Shown: one piece after another, positions 60,362 through 64,000 of the stretch
Numbering within the stretch: the first letter of the stretch is position 1
Layout of the letters: every line of letters starts with the position of its first letter
Source: Aurifilum marmelostoma
Taxonomy: Eukaryota; Ascomycota; Sordariomycetes; Diaporthales; Cryphonectriaceae
NCBI GenBank assembly: GCA_027559495.1
Contig: JAMXSV010000031.1
Coordinates: forward strand, 62,001 to 126,000
Direction of reading: 5' to 3'
DNA: 64,000 nt
Notes under the pieces: model-generated
Told to the model about the DNA's origin: nothing
Database searches by the model: none
The model's input: only the letters and a program-made list of their open reading frames with translations
Translations under genes and position numbers: made by a program

Positions 60362-60706
60362 TGTTATGACCCGCAACCGTTATGATATGGGACACCAGGG
60401 CTATCCGGAATGGAACCCTTAGTACGAAGAAATGCAATACTTACTTACGGAGCTACGCCAGGATTACGTAACCCAGGGTTAGGGTTAGAATAAGGACTAA
60501 CCAGGATGGATAGCTTTGGATATGTGCTATCCGGAGATATCTAGATAGTTTAGATATATTGCTATCTAAGTTAGCTACATTCGAAGACTAGATATATAAG
60601 GATATATTTATTACTATTAGATAGATTTAGTATATAGCTCTTTAGTTATTAATCTAAGTATTACCTCTAATATAAGTAATAGCTTTACTGCTAGTAATAT
60701 ACTGCA
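60362..60706 (+). repeat. 5' LTR of element B
   Basis: It runs from TGTTATGACCCGC to ACTGCA, 345 bp. The last 110 bases or so, from ATATATTTATTACTATTAG on, are nearly identical to the LTR of element A. The first 230 bases differ from A apart from CCAGGGTTAGGGTT, and are less AT-rich. AGGGTTAGGGTTAG lies at 60475-60488. Confidence 0.7.
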
Positions 60707-60989
60707 GAAGACTTTGAAAGTTATTTCTATATTCTTTGGATTATACTTTAATATTATTCTTGCTTAATATAAACCCTTTGTATATTTGTTATATACTCCA
60801 ATTATAGCAATGCTTATTATATTTTGATAACTCTTATTTAAGTATAATTTAGTATACTTCTTTTTAAGCAATATGGAAATATAATGTCTCCCTAAACTCC
60901 GACCCCCTTTACTATAGGCAGGGCCTAGACTAGCGCTAAGCTGCAGCAAATTATTATAGCCCTGCAAGCTTGCATTTAGGAACTTAAAG

Positions 60990-61920
60990 AATCTAGCAAT
61001 ACTTAGGTTAGGGTCTATAAGATGGATAAGCTTATCCCTTATAAAGGATTGAAGGGCACTCTTTAAGCTTTTATTACTTAGTGCAAGGCCTACTTCCTTT
61101 ACTATCTAGCCTAGTTTATAAATAAGGGAGAGAAGGCAGTCTTTGTAGGGACTTGGTTAGAAGGCAATGCTCTTGCCTAGTTCGAACCTTCCCTTTAAGA
61201 CTACTTTAATAACCTAACTATGCCCAATAATTATAATAAGGAAACTAAAGCTATCTTTAACTTATTTAAAGATTTCAAAAAAGCACTTAAAGATGCATTT
61301 AGCAATCTAAACGAAAAGCGCATAGCAGAATGCAGTCTTATAGATCTTAAGCAGACTAAAGCTGCTTTAGATTATACAGCTAAATTTAGGCAATATACAG
61401 AATAAGTTAGCTAGGAAGATAAAGCATTAATATTCTAGTTTTATAAAGAACTAAAGAATAGGATTAAAAATGAACTTTATAAGATAGACTAATCTAATAA
61501 TCTAGCAGAATATATTGCAATAGCAGTATAAATCAATAACTGCATCTTTAAATAATAATAGGAGAAAAACTGCAAGGGTAATAGATAACTATAGAAGTTC
61601 AGGGCCCTAGCTAATAGTAGAAGATGCTACCAGCCTTAGCAGAATTACTAAGGAAAATAATAGAATTATATAAGTATAGCATAAAGCGGCAATATGCATG
61701 CTGGCCTAATAGAACTAAATGCTATATATTAATGCAATAACTTTTAAACTTAAGGCAAAGGCAATAGGGCGTGCTTTAATTATAGGAAGCCTAGACACTT
61801 TGTATAGGAATATTAATAATTATAAAGGAAATAATAGCAACTTATCTAGAAGGGATAATAGCTTAGTATTGCTACTTAATAGAAATCTAATTATCTAAAT
61901 AAAAATATCCTAATAGAGCA
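60990..61920 (+). pseudogene. gag of element B
   Basis: It reads as the same Gag as in element A, with MDKLIPYKGLKGTL and an intact stretch ending KAALDYTAKFRQYTE at 61220-61405. Stops at Gln codons break the rest. Zinc knuckle remnant at 61772-61813. Confidence 0.78.
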
Positions 61921-64000
61921 AGTAATAGACTCTATTAATTATAAATCTCTTAGTTGAATTGCGTATTATAATAATGGTTGCGTACTATATCTCTCAGAGA
62001 AAGAAGATTTAGGATAGTTCCCCTAGAAATCTAAGGAACGACAACAACTTGCTATCGGAAGCAGGACTTCCATTAAAGAAGAACAATTAGACTATTCCAC
62101 CAACCCTATAGGTTAGAGATCTAAGGAAGAATAGGACCTAGGAAAATTTCCCTTATAGCACTATCTTATATAGCTTACAGATAATAATAAGCATATATTG
62201 AATACTATAGCATCCCTAGCCTACAATAAGCGCAATAATAACTCAGAAAATGCAGACTTTACTTTAGCCCCTACAGAAGAATATATTATAGAGATACTTA
62301 TTCTTAAAGAAGAAACCCTCTAGAATAGATAGCTCAATATCCTACTTAAGCCTATTATGCAATAATATATAGATGACTCAGAGGAATTAGTACTAACTAC
62401 TCAATGCAGCAGCCTTAGTTCTAATTACCAGAATATTAATATTCAAATAGAATACCTTATATATAGAATACCTCTAAAAACCCTCTTTAGGAGCATCTTA
62501 CTTTAGAATTATAAAGCAGATAAATTAAAGGATCCTAGGATTAATGCATTCTATCTTAGATATTACTAATTAGCATAGATCTTATGCACCTATTATAGCT
62601 ATTGAACCTATTTTGAGAAAAAAGATTAAATATAGATAGTTCCTAACTAGAAAAGAAGGATAACTTATTTAGGCATATAAGAAATCCGAACTATAGTTCA
62701 GAGAAGTACTAGAGAAGAAATACTATAATGCACTTATCAGACTATTAGAAGATTGCCCTAGGCCTTATATAGATAAAAAATGCAAATAGTAGCAATGTTT
62801 AGTAGAATAATATACTATCTATATACAGAATAAGGCATATGCCTAGCATATATAGCAATGCAATAAGAAGCATTATAAGTATATATAATAATAAGCTAAG
62901 GCACTAGCTCGGCAAGCAGCTAAAAAGGCTCCAAAAGGAAAAGATTGCCTATAAAGGGATAATAGTCGATTAGGACTACAAGGTCCCTGTGCATAATAGC
63001 AAAAGGAAGCTATATATATATATAGCTTAATATGAATATCGATAACTAATATTATAGCGCGCTATTAGATAGTAGCGCATAAGGGAATTATATATCCCCC
63101 TGCATTATTAATATAGCAAAAATATTATAGCAATAGAAAGAGAAGCTCTATATACTTAATACTATAAAAGGATAACTTATTGCATATAACTAAGAGGTAA
63201 TCGATAAGGAGACTAATTATCTACCTATCTCGAATTAAGGATATATAATATTTATTTCTTTTAATATTATAGATATAGCATACTACGATATAATATTAGG
63301 ACTTCTATAGCTTAAGGAGCATAATTCTTAAATCAATTAAACTATTAGCTAGATTTCTTAGGAATAAGCTATACCTAATAGGATAATTGCAATTAAAGGC
63401 GCAGAATAAGACTTAGTTACTGAGGACAGCTAAGATAGGCGCTTAAATAAGCACTTACTATATACCTTTAAATTAGCAGGGACTAATGGCTTATAAAGAA
63501 GAACTACGAATGCTTTGAACCTATAGATGCAGATTAGGCATAAGTTGAAAATATAAGTAAATAAAGACTAGTTAGGAAGACTTGGTCTAATATAGAGCAA
63601 AAATAATAGATAATTGCAACGAAACGCTTAATAGTATTTACTATTCCTCTAGGAAGCAGAAATAGAGGAAGGACTAACCCTAATACTTGCTAGCATACTA
63701 GAAGAGTACTACGAGTTTATAAAATTATTCTAAAGAGAATTGGTTATAGGACTACTAGAATATAGTTTATATAATTATAAAATCCTACTTAAGGAAGGAA
63801 CTTAGCCTAAGTTCTTCTCTATCTATAGACTAGATGAAGCATGACTTGAAGCACTTAGGGAGTACCTCGACGAAAACTTAAAGAAAGGCTATATATAACT
63901 ATTATAATCACTAGCAGGATACCTGATCCTATTTATACTAAAGAAAAATAGCAAACTACAACTCTATATAGATTATAAATAGCTTAATAATATTATAATT

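Larger units (their letters stand above)
52634..64000. repeat. AT-rich retroelement island with RIP signature
   Basis: The whole block to the window edge is AT-rich with abundant TpA. Translations of element A show Gln and Trp positions replaced by TAA/TAG, Asp by Asn and Glu by Lys, the pattern of C-to-T on either strand. TGA stops are rare, as expected when TpG/CpA are consumed. Paired positions of elements A and B differ mainly by C/T and G/A changes. This fits repeat-induced point mutation, known from Neurospora and other Pezizomycotina. Confidence 0.88.
60362..64000 (+). mobile_element. Element B: related Ty3/gypsy element, cut by the window end
   Basis: After its LTR it follows element A colinearly with an offset of about 7.2-7.3 kb. 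It shows gag (about 60990-61920), knuckle at 61772-61813, protease motif at 63059-63100 and the start of reverse transcriptase (SIYRLDEARLEALREYLDE near 63820 and LKKNSKLQLYIDYK near 63940). Its knuckle keeps the first Cys and the His but has Tyr at the other two positions. An open frame of 61 codons remains at 61220-61405 in gag. It is degenerate but somewhat less RIP-damaged than A in places. Confidence 0.82.

Noticed and set aside
1..64000. CRISPR array, secondary-metabolite cluster or bacterial-type operon
   Set aside because: No spaced direct repeats of CRISPR type and no polyketide, NRPS or terpene enzyme genes; gene structure is fungal.

Overview
The window comes from a filamentous ascomycete (Pezizomycotina, most likely Sordariomycetes). 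The evidence is short GT-AG introns of 50-260 bp, large intergenic spaces with pyrimidine-rich leaders, fungus-specific families (PalH/Rim21, Chs7, DUF3716, Clr5-ankyrin) and an AT-rich retrotransposon island with RIP-type C-to-T and G-to-A damage. I cannot name the species from sequence alone.

Positions 1-52,633 are a gene-sparse euchromatic segment. In order it holds an HMT1-type half-ABC transporter (3278-6520, +), a Lag1/Lac1 ceramide synthase (8751-10280, -), the ambient-pH sensor PalH/Rim21 (12702-15176, -), a 7.5 kb stretch without a convincing gene, a Bud14-like SH3 protein (22661-26307, +), a small unknown protein (28110-28840, +), the AAA+ ATPase Cdc48 (30694-33395, -), the chitin synthase export chaperone Chs7 (36008-37287, +), a 6.3 kb stretch without a convincing gene, a DUF3716 protein broken by a one-base shift in a G8 run (43643-46449, +), a possible small membrane protein (47367-47738, -) and a Clr5-ankyrin protein (48826-52633, +). 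Exon borders were set by hand from splice signals and frame continuity. Every multi-exon model except the frameshifted DUF3716 gene closes to an open frame without adjustment. No operon-like logic is expected. Several genes touch the cell periphery and endomembrane system (ceramide synthesis, pH sensing, chitin synthase export, polarity), but I infer no shared pathway.

From about 52,634 to the right edge composition changes abruptly to very AT-rich, TpA-rich DNA. It holds two degenerate Ty3/gypsy chromovirus-like LTR retrotransposons in the same orientation. Element A (53,029-60,361) can be read through gag with a zinc knuckle, protease, reverse transcriptase, RNase H, integrase and chromodomain. 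Its stops are mostly TAA/TAG where Gln or Trp is expected, and active-site residues are changed by G-to-A. It ends in a truncated 3' LTR that directly abuts the complete 5' LTR of element B (60,362 to beyond the window), which is cut off in reverse transcriptase. The two families share the 3' part of the LTR and the internal region but have different U3-like halves, both less RIP-damaged and both carrying a TTAGGG-like motif. An antisense reading frame lies between the chromodomain and the 3' LTR of element A.

The points most worth a second look are that antisense frame, the LTR-LTR junction with swapped U3 halves, the symmetrical 84 bp exon of cdc48 whose both borders split an ATG codon, the homopolymer frameshift in the DUF3716 gene, and the Clr5-ankyrin gene ending a few bases from the RIP island.
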